A stretch of 64,000 bases of DNA from JALORV01 sp963702595 (GTDB taxonomy: Bacteria; Pseudomonadota; Gammaproteobacteria; Burkholderiales; Burkholderiaceae_F), in contig CAVPDC010000001.1 of assembly GCA_963702595.1 (NCBI GenBank), positions 186,001 to 250,000 of the forward strand, in the 5' to 3' direction. The notes below the pieces were generated by a model. That model saw nothing but the letters and a program-made list of their open reading frames with translations, ran no database searches and was not told where the DNA came from. This document shows, in pieces, positions 43,717 through 52,932 of this stretch (the stretch's first letter is position 1; every line of letters begins with the position of its first letter). The translations under genes and the position numbers were made by a program.

Positions 43717-45849
43717 CTACTTCGTTACTGTCCAGGAATCTTTCAGCGAAACCGCCAAATTGAACACCGGCGTCTCCGCCGCGTGATCCTTCAGGTCGGC
43801 CACGAAGTATCCATTCCTCTCGAACTGAAACTTGTCGTCGGGCTGTGCATTCGCGAGTGACGGTTCGACGTAAGCCTTCAGCACCTGCTTGCTGTTCGGG
43901 TTCAGCAGGCCGAGGAAGTTGCCTTCGCCGGCGTCGGGGTGGGGGTCGGTGAACAGGCGCTCGAACACGCGCACCTGGGCGGGGATGCTTCCGTCCACCG
44001 GCAGCCAGTGGATCGCAGTCTTGGTCTTAACGCTGTTCTGGCCGGGTGAGCCGCTCTTGGTTTCCGGCAAATACTCGGCGTGCACGGCGGTGATGTGACC
44101 GGCGGCGTCTTTCTCTACTCTCGTCGCGCGGATCACGTAGGCGTAGCGCAGACGCACCGGATTGCCGGGCACGCCTTCTCGGCCTAATGCGAGGCGGAAG
44201 TAGTCGGCCGGCGCGTTCTCCATGAAGTCGTCGGCCTCGATCCACAGCTCGCGCGCGAACGGGATCGTGCGCGTGCCCATCTCCGGGTGTTGCGGATGCA
44301 CCGGCAGCGTCACGACTTCCGTCTCGCCGGCCGGGTAGTTGTCGAGAATTAGCTTAAGCGGCTTCAGCACCGCGGTGGCGCGCGGCGCGCGGGCGTCGAG
44401 GTCGTCGCGCAGCGCCTGCTCGAGCACCGAGTAGTCGATCCACTGCGTGCTCTTGCTGACGCCAATGCGATCCATGAACCCCTGGATCGCCTGGGGCGTG
44501 TAGCCGCGCCGGCGCAGGCCGACCAGCGTGGGCATGCGCGGGTCGTCCCAGCCGTCGACGTGGCCGTCCTGCACGAGCTGGATCAGCTTGCGCTTGCTCA
44601 TCACCACGTAGGTGAGGTTGAGCCGGTTGAACTCGTGCTGGTGCGGCAGCATGAACGGGTTGGGCTTGCCGCCCGTAGCAAAATCATCCATCGCGTGCTG
44701 CAGCAGCGGTGTGAAGCGCTCGGTGTGCTCGCACAGCAGCTTGAAGAACTCGTCGGCGTCCTGTGCGGCAAGGTCCGGGTTCCTGCTCCAGCTCGCGAAC
44801 ATCGCTTCGGCACGACGCTCGTAGCGGCTGGCGCCGAGCTTGTCCGGCCGCTCTGCAACGACGTTGCGGCAGTGGAGCGCGAACTCGCGCTTCGCTTCGA
44901 CGTCGGCCGCGCGGATCTCGTCGAGCTTCGCCTTCGCGGCCTCGTATTGCGGCTTGCGCAGCAGCGGCACGATGCGCTCGAGCACCCAGTCGTAGAACGG
45001 GCGCTGGTCCTCGAACTCGAGCGTGCAGATCGAGTGGGTGATGTTCTCCAGCGCGTCCTCGATCGGGTGCGCGTAGGCGTACATAGGGTAGACCTTCCAT
45101 GCGTCGCCGGTCATGTGGTGCTCGGCAAAGCGGATGCGGTAGATCGCCGGGTCGCGCATGTTGATGTTGGGCGAGCCCATGTCGATCTTGGCGCGCAGGA
45201 TCATGCTGCCTTCCGGGTGCTGGCCGGCGCGCATTTCACGGAAGAGCCTGAGTGATACCTCGATCGGCCGGTCGCGGAACGGAGAGTCGGTCCCGCGCTC
45301 CGTGAGCGTGCCGCGCGCCACGCGCGTTTCTTCTGCGCTCTGCTCGTCGACGTAGGCGTAGCCCGTCTGGATCAGGTGCTCGGCGAAGCGATACATGTCC
45401 TCGAAGTAGTCGCTCGCGTGGTACAGGTTGCTTTCGCCACCGTGCTCCCAATCAAAGCCGAGCCAGCGCACCGTGCCGAGGATGCCGTCGACGAACTCCT
45501 GGTCTTCCTTGACCGGGTTGGTGTCGTCGAAGCGCATGTGGCAGCGCCCGCCGAAGTCGCGCGCCAGCCCGAAGTTCAGGCAGATGCTCTTGCCGTGGCC
45601 GATGTGAAGGTAGCCGTTGGGCTCCGGCGGAAAGCGCGTGCGGATCTTGGCCGGGTCGGCCAGCGCCCTGGCGTGCAGCTCGTAGACGCCGGGCTTGCCG
45701 CCCCACTGGCGCGGCTCATAGGTGCCGCGCGCGAGGTCGGCGGCGATGATGTTGCGGATGAAATTGGTCGGCGTGGCCGTGGCCGGTTTAGGACCCTTGC
45801 TCGTTTTGCGGCTTCCTCCGGAGCCGCCGCCGGCAGCGTGGTCGTTCAT
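43717..45849 (-). CDS. glnS: Glutaminyl-tRNA synthetase with a large internal insertion
   Basis: This 710-residue class I synthetase charges tRNA(Gln). The catalytic Rossmann fold has RFPPEPNGYLHIGHGKSICL (HIGH at 82-85), FDDTNPVKEDQEFVD, and the KMSKS-equivalent VMSKRKL (416-422). The two anticodon-binding beta barrels follow (from about 520: AETPVFNLAVSLKD near the end). A typical GlnRS has about 555-580 residues. Here about 105 extra residues (296-400) lie between DWVLERIVPLL and PHQHEFNRLNLTYVV, exactly where others run straight on. The insert is helical and charged (KPQYEAAKAKLDEIRAADVE). A Gly/Lys/Pro-rich lead of about 28 residues is also added. Confidence 0.95.
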   Translation of the reverse strand: MNDHAAGGGSGGSRKTSKGPKPATATPTNFIRNIIAADLARGTYEPRQWGGKPGVYELHARALADPAKIRTRFPPEPNGYLHIGHGKSICLNFGLARDFGGRCHMRFDDTNPVKEDQEFVDGILGTVRWLGFDWEHGGESNLYHASDYFEDMYRFAEHLIQTGYAYVDEQSAEETRVARGTLTERGTDSPFRDRPIEVSLRLFREMRAGQHPEGSMILRAKIDMGSPNINMRDPAIYRIRFAEHHMTGDAWKVYPMYAYAHPIEDALENITHSICTLEFEDQRPFYDWVLERIVPLLRKPQYEAAKAKLDEIRAADVEAKREFALHCRNVVAERPDKLGASRYERRAEAMFASWSRNPDLAAQDADEFFKLLCEHTERFTPLLQHAMDDFATGGKPNPFMLPHQHEFNRLNLTYVVMSKRKLIQLVQDGHVDGWDDPRMPTLVGLRRRGYTPQAIQGFMDRIGVSKSTQWIDYSVLEQALRDDLDARAPRATAVLKPLKLILDNYPAGETEVVTLPVHPQHPEMGTRTIPFARELWIEADDFMENAPADYFRLALGREGVPGNPVRLRYAYVIRATRVEKDAAGHITAVHAEYLPETKSGSPGQNSVKTKTAIHWLPVDGSIPAQVRVFERLFTDPHPDAGEGNFLGLLNPNSKQVLKAYVEPSLANAQPDDKFQFERNGYFVADLKDHAAETPVFNLAVSLKDSWTVTK

Positions 45850-46009
45850 ATTGCGCTACGCACTCGAAGAGTTGACGGCGATTGTAACGACGCGGTCATG
45901 GCCTTCCGGCCGTTCGCGGTCAAAGACGGGTGTAGAGCGCTGTTTCAAACAGGCCGATGGTGCGCTGCCGCTACACTTCTGTCACAAATCGTTCATCTGC
46001 GCACCCGAC

Positions 46010-46876
46010 GTGAGCCCGCCTGACACTGCGACCGCCGTTGCCGAGCCAGCCGCCAGCTCCCCGTTGCTGCCGTGGCGGCTCGCGGACATCGACTTCTCCC
46101 GGCTCGAGCACGAGAAGGTCCGTGACGACGAGACGCTGTTCTTCCTGCTCGCAACGTCGGCGCTGGTCGAGGCGGCGACGCATCACTACGCCTCGAACCT
46201 GATCGAGTACTACGCCGGCGACGCCGAGCTGGCGAGCTGGTTGCGCGTCCAGTGGCAACCGGAAGAGCTTCAGCACGGCGAGTCGCTGCGCGCCTATGTG
46301 GAAGCGGTGTGGTCGGAGTTCAGCTGGGAGCGCGCCTTTAGTGGCTTCTATCCGGAGTACGCGGCCGCCTGCACACAGGAAGAGCTGGAACCCTCGCGCG
46401 CACTCGAGATGGCCGCGCGCTGCGTCGTCGAAGCCGGTACGTCCACGCTGTACCAGACGCTGAACACCTACGCGACCGAGCCGGTGCTACAAGAGATCAC
46501 CGCGCACCTGAAAAGCGACGAGGTGCGGCACTACTCGTACTTCTATGATGCATACCGTCGCTACTGCGCCGCCAATGGGCGGCCATCGCGCTGGCGCGTG
46601 GCGCGGGCGCTGCTGCGGCGCGTGCTCGAAGCGTTCGATGACGACGGCGACATTGCCTTTCGCCACGCGTGGCACGGCCGCTACCCCGAGCGCCCCTGCA
46701 CGGCGGCCGACTACAAGGCGTTCCAGCACAACATGCGCGCACGCATCACGCCAAACCTGCCGGTGACGATGTCGACCAAGATGCTGCTGAAACCGCTTGC
46801 GTTGCCGCCGCGCGTCAATGGCTGGGCGGTGTCGCTGGTGAGCGGCGTCGTGCGGCTGGCGGCGGGGCGACAGTAA
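46010..46876 (+). CDS. Ferritin-like diiron protein (acyl-ACP desaturase-like fold)
   Basis: This 288-residue helical protein has carboxylate/histidine clusters of a dinuclear iron site: LVEAATHHYASN and QPEELQHGESLR (EExxH) in the first pair, and VVEAGTSTLYQ with SDEVRHYSYFYD (DExRH) in the second. That spacing resembles the acyl-ACP desaturase/ferritin-like oxidase superfamily. The C-terminus (MSTKMLLKPLALPPRVNGWA) is unlike soluble desaturases. Start assignment is uncertain: GTG 46010 gives the shortest conserved product; no good ribosome site is visible. Diiron oxygenases of this type hydroxylate or desaturate acyl chains; the substrate is unknown. It is divergent from glnS. Confidence 0.7.
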   Translation: MSPPDTATAVAEPAASSPLLPWRLADIDFSRLEHEKVRDDETLFFLLATSALVEAATHHYASNLIEYYAGDAELASWLRVQWQPEELQHGESLRAYVEAVWSEFSWERAFSGFYPEYAAACTQEELEPSRALEMAARCVVEAGTSTLYQTLNTYATEPVLQEITAHLKSDEVRHYSYFYDAYRRYCAANGRPSRWRVARALLRRVLEAFDDDGDIAFRHAWHGRYPERPCTAADYKAFQHNMRARITPNLPVTMSTKMLLKPLALPPRVNGWAVSLVSGVVRLAAGRQ

Positions 46877-47071
46877 GTCCTCCCGTAAGGACCGAACTCC
46901 ACGGCCTTGGCCCTGCATCAATGCACGGCCGGGTTGCGCCGACAGACTGTAATGGCGTTTCCGGGGCGATGCGCCTCGCACAGGTCGGTGGTTTTCGCTC
47001 CTTGAGCGTGGCAAATGGCACGCGAACGTCGGGTCGAAGAGTGTGTTCGAGCCAAACCGGAGGAGAAAATC

Positions 47072-48139
47072 ATGACGAGCCGTCTCGTACTCGGCCGGAC
47101 AGTCCGCCTTGCCGCATTGGCGGCGGCGGTCCTCGCAGCCAGCTGCGGCGGTGACAGCAGTGACGGCGGCGCGGCTGTAACGCCGATCGTTCCGCCACCG
47201 CCCACGATGGTCCAGATCACGCCAGCCAACCAGGACGCTGTTGCGCGCGCGACGGTGGCAGCCTTCTTCACGATGGGTGGCGTCGGGGTGCTCCCGACGG
47301 CGGCGCCGGCGCCGGCCAATTCCATGGCTGACACCATCAGCGCCGTACCCCTCTATGTCCTGGGCAAGGCAATCGCGCCGGTGCAAGCCTCCAGCAGCCG
47401 CGCAAGCCGGCTCGCCGTCATTACCCAGACGGAAGCGTGCCCCGGAGGCGGTTCGATGACGCTCACCATCGATGACCGCGACAGCAACACAGTGCTGTCT
47501 CCCGGCGACTCGATGACGTTCACCTTCAGCCAGTGCCGGGAAGACGCCAGCACGATGGTGAACGGCACGCTGGCGATGGGCCTCGCGACTGTGACGCAAT
47601 CGGCGACCGCGATGCAGTTGAGCGGCGCGTTCACGTTCCAGCAACTGGTCGTCGTTGACGACAGCTACACCTCGTCGATGAACGGCGTGATGAATGCGAT
47701 CTACACCGAGACGCTCGATTCGACAGGCACGACGACCCGCCTCGACGCCACGGTCACGCCGGGCGGGTTCGTGGCACAGGGGTCCACTCCCACCGTCAAC
47801 GAAACGTTCACCTACGACGGAGGCTTCGTCGCGGTGGCGATCGAGTTCCTGCCGTCCACCTCGACCACCGTAGGCTGGTCGACGACCTCGCTCAATGGCA
47901 CGGTGCTGGTGGCCTCGCTCGGCGCGCGCATGACGCTCGCGACGGACCCGGCAACGCCGGTGCATCAGACGATGACGGCCCTCCACCCGGACACCGGACA
48001 GGTTTCGGTGCTCGGAAACGCATCGCGGCTGCGGCTTACCGTGCTGGTCACGGACCGCGTTCGCAGTGAACTGGATGCCAACAACGACGGTACGTACGAG
48101 AGCACGAAGGAACTGACCTGGGCGCAGCTGATGCCCTAG
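47072..48139 (+). CDS. Exported/lipoprotein-like protein of unknown function
   Basis: ATG 47072 has a strong GGAGGAGA just upstream. The 355-residue product has a signal (VRLAALAAAVLAASCGGDSS), with a weak lipobox ending in Cys, then a Gly/Ala/Pro-rich spacer. The remainder is Thr/Ser-rich, beta-strand-like sequence (FTFQQLVVVDDSYTSSMNGV) in several repeated sandwich-like patches and no known motif. It is probably an envelope protein. A strong hairpin follows 29 bases after its stop. Confidence 0.6.
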   Translation: MTSRLVLGRTVRLAALAAAVLAASCGGDSSDGGAAVTPIVPPPPTMVQITPANQDAVARATVAAFFTMGGVGVLPTAAPAPANSMADTISAVPLYVLGKAIAPVQASSSRASRLAVITQTEACPGGGSMTLTIDDRDSNTVLSPGDSMTFTFSQCREDASTMVNGTLAMGLATVTQSATAMQLSGAFTFQQLVVVDDSYTSSMNGVMNAIYTETLDSTGTTTRLDATVTPGGFVAQGSTPTVNETFTYDGGFVAVAIEFLPSTSTTVGWSTTSLNGTVLVASLGARMTLATDPATPVHQTMTALHPDTGQVSVLGNASRLRLTVLVTDRVRSELDANNDGTYESTKELTWAQLMP

Positions 48140-48168
48140 TGCGCTAGACGAAGTAGACCTCACCGGAA

Positions 48169-48203
48169 CAGCGCTGCAGCGGATCGAGACCGCTGCAGCG
48201 CTG
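48169..48203 (+). terminator. Strong 14-bp hairpin between the lipoprotein and GST genes
   Basis: CAGCGCTGCAGCGG, loop ATCGAGA, CCGCTGCAGCGCTG: fourteen perfect base pairs. There is no T-tract after it, so it may be an mRNA 3' stabiliser or an attenuating hairpin and not a simple terminator. Confidence 0.55.
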
Positions 48204-48255
48204 CTCACGGACCTGGCCGCATGCGCGAGTGCCGCGCTGTGGTACGTTGTCTTTC

Positions 48256-48864
48256 ATGAACAAGCCCAAATTGAGTTACTTCGACGCGCCGGTGAGCCGC
48301 GGCGAGGAGTGTCGCCTCGCGCTGCATCTCGCCGGCGTCGACTTCGACGACGAGCGCATCAAATCCGCCGACTGGCCCGCGCTAAAAGGGCAGATGCCAT
48401 ACGGCGCAATGCCTGTGCTCATGCTGCCGGACCACCCGCCGCTCGCACAAACGAACGCCATCCTCGTGCTGATCGGCCGCCGACATGGCCTACACCCTGC
48501 CGACGACTTCGAGGCCGCGCGCCACGAAGGCATGATGCAGCACGTGGAAGATCTCCGCGCCACGGTCGGGCCCACCATGCGCCTACCGGACGACGAAAAG
48601 CGGGCTGCGCGCGAAAAACTCGTGGCGGGCTACCTGCCGGCGTGGGCGACGTCGGCGGAGAAGAACATTACCGGTGAACGATTCTTCGCAGGCGCCAAGC
48701 TGCATGTCGTGGACCTCAAGCTCCACATGGCCGTGCGGTGGTTCATTGGCGGTAAGGTCGACCACGTTCCCGCGACGATCTTTGCCGGCTTCCCGCGGCT
48801 GATGCAGGTGCACGACGCGGTGCGCGACCATCCCGGCGTCAAGTCCTGGTACGCGAAGGCTTGA
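48256..48864 (+). CDS. Glutathione S-transferase family protein
   Basis: This 202-residue protein has the GST layout: thioredoxin-like N-domain (MNKPKLSYFDAPVSRGEECR, with Tyr8 in the catalytic position, and GAMPVLMLPDHPPLAQTNAI holding the cis-Pro and the Gln/Thr that bind the glutamyl part) and an all-helical C-domain (VVDLKLHMAVRWFIGG). It resembles the pi/sigma-like GSTs rather than the bacterial beta type. It conjugates or binds glutathione adducts in the cytoplasm. ATG 48256 starts the conserved strand. Confidence 0.85.
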   Translation: MNKPKLSYFDAPVSRGEECRLALHLAGVDFDDERIKSADWPALKGQMPYGAMPVLMLPDHPPLAQTNAILVLIGRRHGLHPADDFEAARHEGMMQHVEDLRATVGPTMRLPDDEKRAAREKLVAGYLPAWATSAEKNITGERFFAGAKLHVVDLKLHMAVRWFIGGKVDHVPATIFAGFPRLMQVHDAVRDHPGVKSWYAKA

Positions 48865-48893
48865 GCGTCTGATTGATTGAGAACTCAACGAAC

Positions 48894-49406
48894 ATGAGCA
48901 AGGTCTCTGAGAAGATCAAGGAAGAATTCCTCGCTCTGCTGCCGCCCACGATTTTCTTCTTCGTCGCGTTGCACATCGTCGCCCTGGTCCGTGCGCTGAT
49001 GGTGAAGGGCACCGGGCTGCCGGTCATTTCCTCGGGGCAGATCGCGATGGGCGCTTTGATTCTAGGAAAGGCCGTGCTGTTGGCTGACCTGCTGCCTGCG
49101 ATCAATCGCTTTCCGAACCGACCGCTTGCCTACAACGTCGCATGGAAGACCGCGATCTACTTCGTCATTGCGACCTTCCTCCACTACCTGGAGCGCCTCT
49201 ACGACTTCTGGAAGGAAGCGGGCGGCTTTGCTGCGGCCAACGAGAAGCTGCTCGCCACCATCATCTGGCCGCACTTCTGGGGCATCCAGATCATCCTGCT
49301 CGTCCTGATACTCAACTTCTGTGTGCTACGCGAGTTCGGCCGCGTGATGGGGAACGACAAGCTGATGGCAATGTTCTTCGGCCGCTCAGGCAAAGCGAAG
49401 GGCTGA
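48894..49406 (+). CDS. Four-helix inner-membrane protein of unknown function
   Basis: This 170-residue protein starts MSKVSEKIKEEFLALLPPTI and has hydrophobic helices at about 22-42, 53-73, 85-107 and 128-152 with charged ends (Arg/Lys rich tail GRSGKAKG). It lies 29 bases after the GST gene on the same strand, so it may be co-transcribed. I do not recognise a family. ATG 48894 is used; an upstream TTG (48873) is possible. Confidence 0.65.
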   Translation: MSKVSEKIKEEFLALLPPTIFFFVALHIVALVRALMVKGTGLPVISSGQIAMGALILGKAVLLADLLPAINRFPNRPLAYNVAWKTAIYFVIATFLHYLERLYDFWKEAGGFAAANEKLLATIIWPHFWGIQIILLVLILNFCVLREFGRVMGNDKLMAMFFGRSGKAKG

Positions 49407-49497
49407 CCCGATCTATCAGGCCGCGAACCGGTGAACCCGGGCGTTGCCGGTCCACGCGACATCCGCCGGCGCGGGGTTGATTCCGCGCGCCCGGACT

Positions 49498-49735
49498 TCA
49501 ACCGGTAGATGACGCGAGTTGCTTCTGCGGCAACTGACCGTATGTCGCCACACGCCACACGTACTCGAGAGGCCCCCACCGGAAGCGGCGCAGCCACAAC
49601 ATCCTCAGGGGGCCTCCACAAGGAAGAAGATCCCCAGCGCCAATGCGAGTTGAGCCGCCGCGCCGACCTTGCCCCACCATCCGAGGCTCCCCCGTAGAAC
49701 AATGTCGTGCAGATCATCGCCAGACCGTGCTCGGC
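49498..49735 (-). pseudogene. Remnant of a DUF418 membrane protein gene (C-terminal end)
   Basis: Read across three frames, the minus strand gives MICTTLFYGG, then LGWWGKVGAAAQLALALGIF, then LWLRRFRWGPLEYVWRVATY. This order (LFYG, GLxxxGK, LWLRRFRxGPLEWxWRxxTYG) is the conserved C-terminus of DUF418 membrane proteins. Two frameshifts separate the pieces, and everything upstream is missing. The break point lies against the end of the next broken gene. Confidence 0.6.
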
Positions 49736-50283
49736 GGCAGGCAGAAAACCAGGCGGTCTTCCGGGCTCCAGATATCGTCCGACGCGTAGCGGTAGCCCCG
49801 CAACCACAGCACGCCGTCGATGCGGCGCAGGTAGAAGCCTTGCAGAGTGTCGTGATCGTCTGTGAGCTGACGTGATGCGACTGTGATGGAGCCCGGTGGT
49901 GCCCGGTGCTTTGAGGGCGGGTGGCCGAGATGTCCTTCAGGCTGATCGAGGTACTGAAGCCTGAGGTGGGGGCCGAGTTCGAGAGGGCACAACGCAAGGC
50001 CCAGCTCGGCCGCACGCACATGAACCTGGGCGATGGTGGCTCCTTGCGCATAGCCAAGATTGGCAACGGCAAGTTCGACGGTGGCAATTTCTGACTTGAC
50101 CGGCAATGTCGTGAACTCGCTGTGCGCGATTAGTTCTCGAGCCTAGTCATTGAGCAAAATGTCATTCCGCTGAAGTTCGGCAAGCAACTCGGACTTGCTC
50201 ATGCCACCGACGCGAACGGTCCTGTCTACCGTCTGGCAGTCCGGGTAGATCGCAACGCCTTTGTCTTCACGCTCGGGCTTCAT
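49714..50283 (-). pseudogene. Conserved hypothetical gene interrupted by an in-frame TAG
   Basis: From ATG 50283 the frame reads MKPEREDKGVAIYPDCQTVD, GGMSKSELLAELQRNDILLN, then a TAG at 50143-50145, and continues in the same frame as ARELIAHSEFTTLPVKSE, GLALCPLELGPHLRLQYLDQ, ending near LCFxLPP at 49714. The second half matches a conserved hypothetical family with a GLxLCPxEVGPxLRLQYLDQP motif. The stop falls where a Tyr (TAC) would suit. A downstream TTG would make only the second half. It is most simply a decayed gene. Confidence 0.6.
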
Positions 50284-50650
50284 GCGGCCAGACTAAGGGT
50301 CTGCGCAACCTGTTCGGCACCGCGCAGCACTTCAAAAATTCAGCTTAACGGTTGCACCGTCGAGCGCGCCCCTACCGGGCAGCCAGCGTTCGTCGTTGAT
50401 TCGCATCCCCACAACGCCTTTTGTCGATTTCCACCTTCACTTCTAACAGCGGACTCGACCTCTTCAGGATCGACATGCTGCTATGCATTAATGGCTTGGC
50501 GGAGTCAACGATTTGAGCGATGTCATTGATTTGAAAGCGTGATTAGACACGTTTTCGCGGCGGGGGCATCTTCTTTTTGTGCATTGCATCACCCGACTGC
50601 AGTACGGTGCGACGAAAGCCTCGCCCGAACCAAACCTGAGAGGTGACTCT
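50284..50650 (+). other. Intergenic region with no recognisable gene
   Basis: About 370 bases, lower in GC than the surroundings. I see no open frame with conserved sequence and no clear promoter or hairpin. Confidence 0.5.
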
Positions 50651-50961
50651 GTGAACTACCCAAAGACAAACGCATATTCCGCCCCCGAAGACAGCAATCG
50701 ATCTCACTTCGCGCTCTTCGCCTTCGGCCTGTGGTTGCGTATCGGAGCGGTCGGCGCGTTCGGCCTGTTGGGCGTCCTGCATCAACTGCTCAATGCGATA
50801 TGCAGCCACTGTCGGCGCTGGCGTTGGCGGTCGGCTTTGGCGTGCTCGTGGTCATGAGCTGGTGGCGCGCCCGAGTCGTACTCGAACGCGACGATGAAGC
50901 CATCCCCGTGACTGCTGCGTCCTTGCCTGCCAGCGCGGCGATGAGCGCTTCGGTCGCCTGA
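50651..50961 (+). pseudogene. Possible frameshifted small membrane protein gene
   Basis: A GTG at 50651 with GAGAGG before it begins VNYPKTNAYSAPEDSNRSHF, then a hydrophobic segment FAFGLWLRIGAVGAFGLLGV. Around 50790 the frame becomes Cys/Arg-rich and unlikely, while the +1 frame continues as ALALAVGFGVLVVMSWWRAR, a second membrane segment, then ERDDEAIPVTAASLPAS. The two together would make a two-helix protein of about 100 residues. A single-base frameshift or a sequencing error would explain it. Confidence 0.4.
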
Positions 50962-51010
50962 TTCGCCGGCCGCTCAGGTGCGTGCGGGCTGCGCCCGGCG
51001 CACGCCCAGT

Positions 51011-51202
51011 TCAGAGCCGCACGCCCGGATGGCTCGACGCGAACTCGCGTAAGGTCAGCGGCAGCACCGTGTAAAGGCTCGCCGACATGAAGCCGATCGC
51101 GAGCCGACCGGCCTCGCCGCGGCTGGCGGCCCACGCTGTTTCGATCGCGTCAGATGCGCGGCCGAGCCATTGAGCGGAACGACTTGGCGTCCTCGGCATC
51201 AT
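51011..51202 (-). pseudogene. LysR-type regulator fragment
   Basis: The short frame contains IETAWAASRGEAGRLAIGFM and YTVLPLTLREFASSHPGVRL, the linker helix and first strand of the effector-binding domain of LysR regulators (RGExGRLxIGF...LLPxxLRxFxxxHPxVxL). The DNA-binding N-terminus and the rest of the C-domain are missing on both sides. Confidence 0.65.
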
Positions 51203-51330
51203 GCGTGATTCAGTGAAGCGCGAGATGCGGATCGTTCCCGGCGTGGCTAGTCGGACGGACCGAGGAACCTCGCCACTGCAATGGCGCGTCTTCAGCAGAC
51301 TTCACTTGCCGCGGCGACGATGCGAACTGC

Positions 51331-52566
51331 TCAGGTGGCTCCCGGCGCCGGTCGCGTCCGCAGCAACAGCGCCGCCGCGAGCGCCGCCACACCAATAAGC
51401 GCCGAGGAGGCGAATAGCAGCGCGCGTGCGCCGAACTGTTCGGCCAGCAGGCCACTGACCAGCGCGCCGACCAGCGTCGCGCTGTAACCGAGCGTGCGCA
51501 CGCTGGCATCGACGCGCGCGAGCAGGGACGGCGCGGCGTGGGTCTGGCGCAAGGTACGGTTGGCGATCTGATAGGCCATGCCGCCGGCGTCGCCGACGAT
51601 CTGCTGGGTGGCGATCAGCAGCAGGCCGGCGAATGCGGCTGTTGTGGCGAGTGGCGTGGCCACACTGCCCACGGCCCACAGCGCCAGGCTGCCGACCAGC
51701 CACGTACGGGCGTCGATGTGCTGGGCCATGCGCGCCGTCAGCCACGAGCCCACCAGCGAGCCGATGCCGCCGAGCGCGAACAGCACGCCGAGCACTCCGG
51801 TTTCAAAGCCGATGTCACGCGCGACGTAGATCATGTAGGTCGTAGAGGCGAAGGCCATCGCAAAGGCGGTCAACGTGGCCACAACCGCGATTGCGCGCAG
51901 CACGGGGTCGGCGGCCGTGGCCCGCAGCCCGGCCTCCACTTCCGTCACCAGTGTGCGGACGCGGTCGCGCGGCGTCGCGATGGCGAGGGCTTCGTCCTGC
52001 AGCGGTGGCGGCTCGCAGATCTTCGCGAGCAGCAGCGCTGAGGCGAGATAAGTCAGCGCGTCCAGCACCATGACGACGATCGCGCCAAGCCACTGGAACA
52101 GCCACCCGGTGATGCCGAACGATGCGGCCTCGGTCACTGCACCGCCGGCGGCGAGTGCCGAATTGCGCTGGGTCAGGTCTGCGTGCGCCGTGCTGCGCGC
52201 GATCCAGGCCGACTGCGCGAGTTCAAAGGCGACGGTCAACGCGCCGTTTACAGCGACGACGACGACGAGCCAGCCGATCGTGAGGGCGCCGAAGTACGCC
52301 ATGACCGGCACGGTGGCGAGCATCGCGGCGCGCAACAGGTCAGCTCCGATCATCGTGCGCCGCTTGGGCCAGCGGTCGACCAGCGCGCCGAGCAGCAACG
52401 CGGCGAGCGCGCCCGCCGCAACGTCTGCCATTGCCAGCCACGCCATCGCGATTGGCTCGGCCTTGAGCACCAGCACCGCGAGCCACGGGATCGCGAGCCG
52501 GCTCATCAGCGAGCCGAAGGTGGAAACCACCTCGGCCGCGAACACGCGGCGGAAGGAGGACGACAT
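51331..52566 (-). CDS. Major facilitator superfamily transporter (drug/siderophore efflux type)
   Basis: This 411-residue protein has twelve hydrophobic helices in two halves separated by a loop (EPPPLQDEALAIATPRDRVR). The first loop has LLGALVDRWPKRRTMIGADL, the MFS A motif (GxxxDRxxxRR). The pattern resembles the EntS/MefA-like MFS_3 exporters, which pump drugs or siderophores out of the cytoplasm by proton antiport. The substrate is not known. No regulator survives nearby except the LysR fragment downstream. The first 15 residues (MSSSFRRVFAAEVVS) fit a cytoplasmic N-terminus. Confidence 0.85.
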   Translation of the reverse strand: MSSSFRRVFAAEVVSTFGSLMSRLAIPWLAVLVLKAEPIAMAWLAMADVAAGALAALLLGALVDRWPKRRTMIGADLLRAAMLATVPVMAYFGALTIGWLVVVVAVNGALTVAFELAQSAWIARSTAHADLTQRNSALAAGGAVTEAASFGITGWLFQWLGAIVVMVLDALTYLASALLLAKICEPPPLQDEALAIATPRDRVRTLVTEVEAGLRATAADPVLRAIAVVATLTAFAMAFASTTYMIYVARDIGFETGVLGVLFALGGIGSLVGSWLTARMAQHIDARTWLVGSLALWAVGSVATPLATTAAFAGLLLIATQQIVGDAGGMAYQIANRTLRQTHAAPSLLARVDASVRTLGYSATLVGALVSGLLAEQFGARALLFASSALIGVAALAAALLLRTRPAPGAT

Positions 52567-52932
52567 GGGCGGCGATGCTACCCGCCGATGTCGTGTGGCT
52601 GGCGCGACCGACTAGAGGGACGGCCGGGCTGCCGCCCCCCGGACGCCAAAGCTCCGCGGAACCGGACATCCGTTTCTGGCCACCCGTCCGTCGACAGCGC
52701 AGACAGCGTGCGGCGGGCTTGGGCGGGGCGATTCCGGCGCCAATTGCCGCTACGCGCGACGAAGTGCATCCCGGGCGGATGAACTGCAGAAAGGCGCCTT
52801 GGCGCGACGAAATCGACTTCGCAGTTCACGCCGCGATTCCTGCGGACTGTCGCAAGTCGCTCGAAATGTCGCTTGCCGGTGCCTACAGTGCGTTCATCGA
52901 CAACGAACACCGCTTCACGAAAGGACCGAACG
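52567..52932 (+). other. Intergenic region between MFS and a small peptide gene
   Basis: About 365 bases between divergent genes. No conserved frame is visible. It probably holds the promoters of the MFS gene and the following small gene, but I cannot place them. Confidence 0.5.

Noticed and set aside
46487..48208. 573-codon minus-strand frame across the diiron and lipoprotein genes
   Set aside because: Arg/His-rich shadow with no conserved motif; the plus strand has clear genes with ribosome sites.
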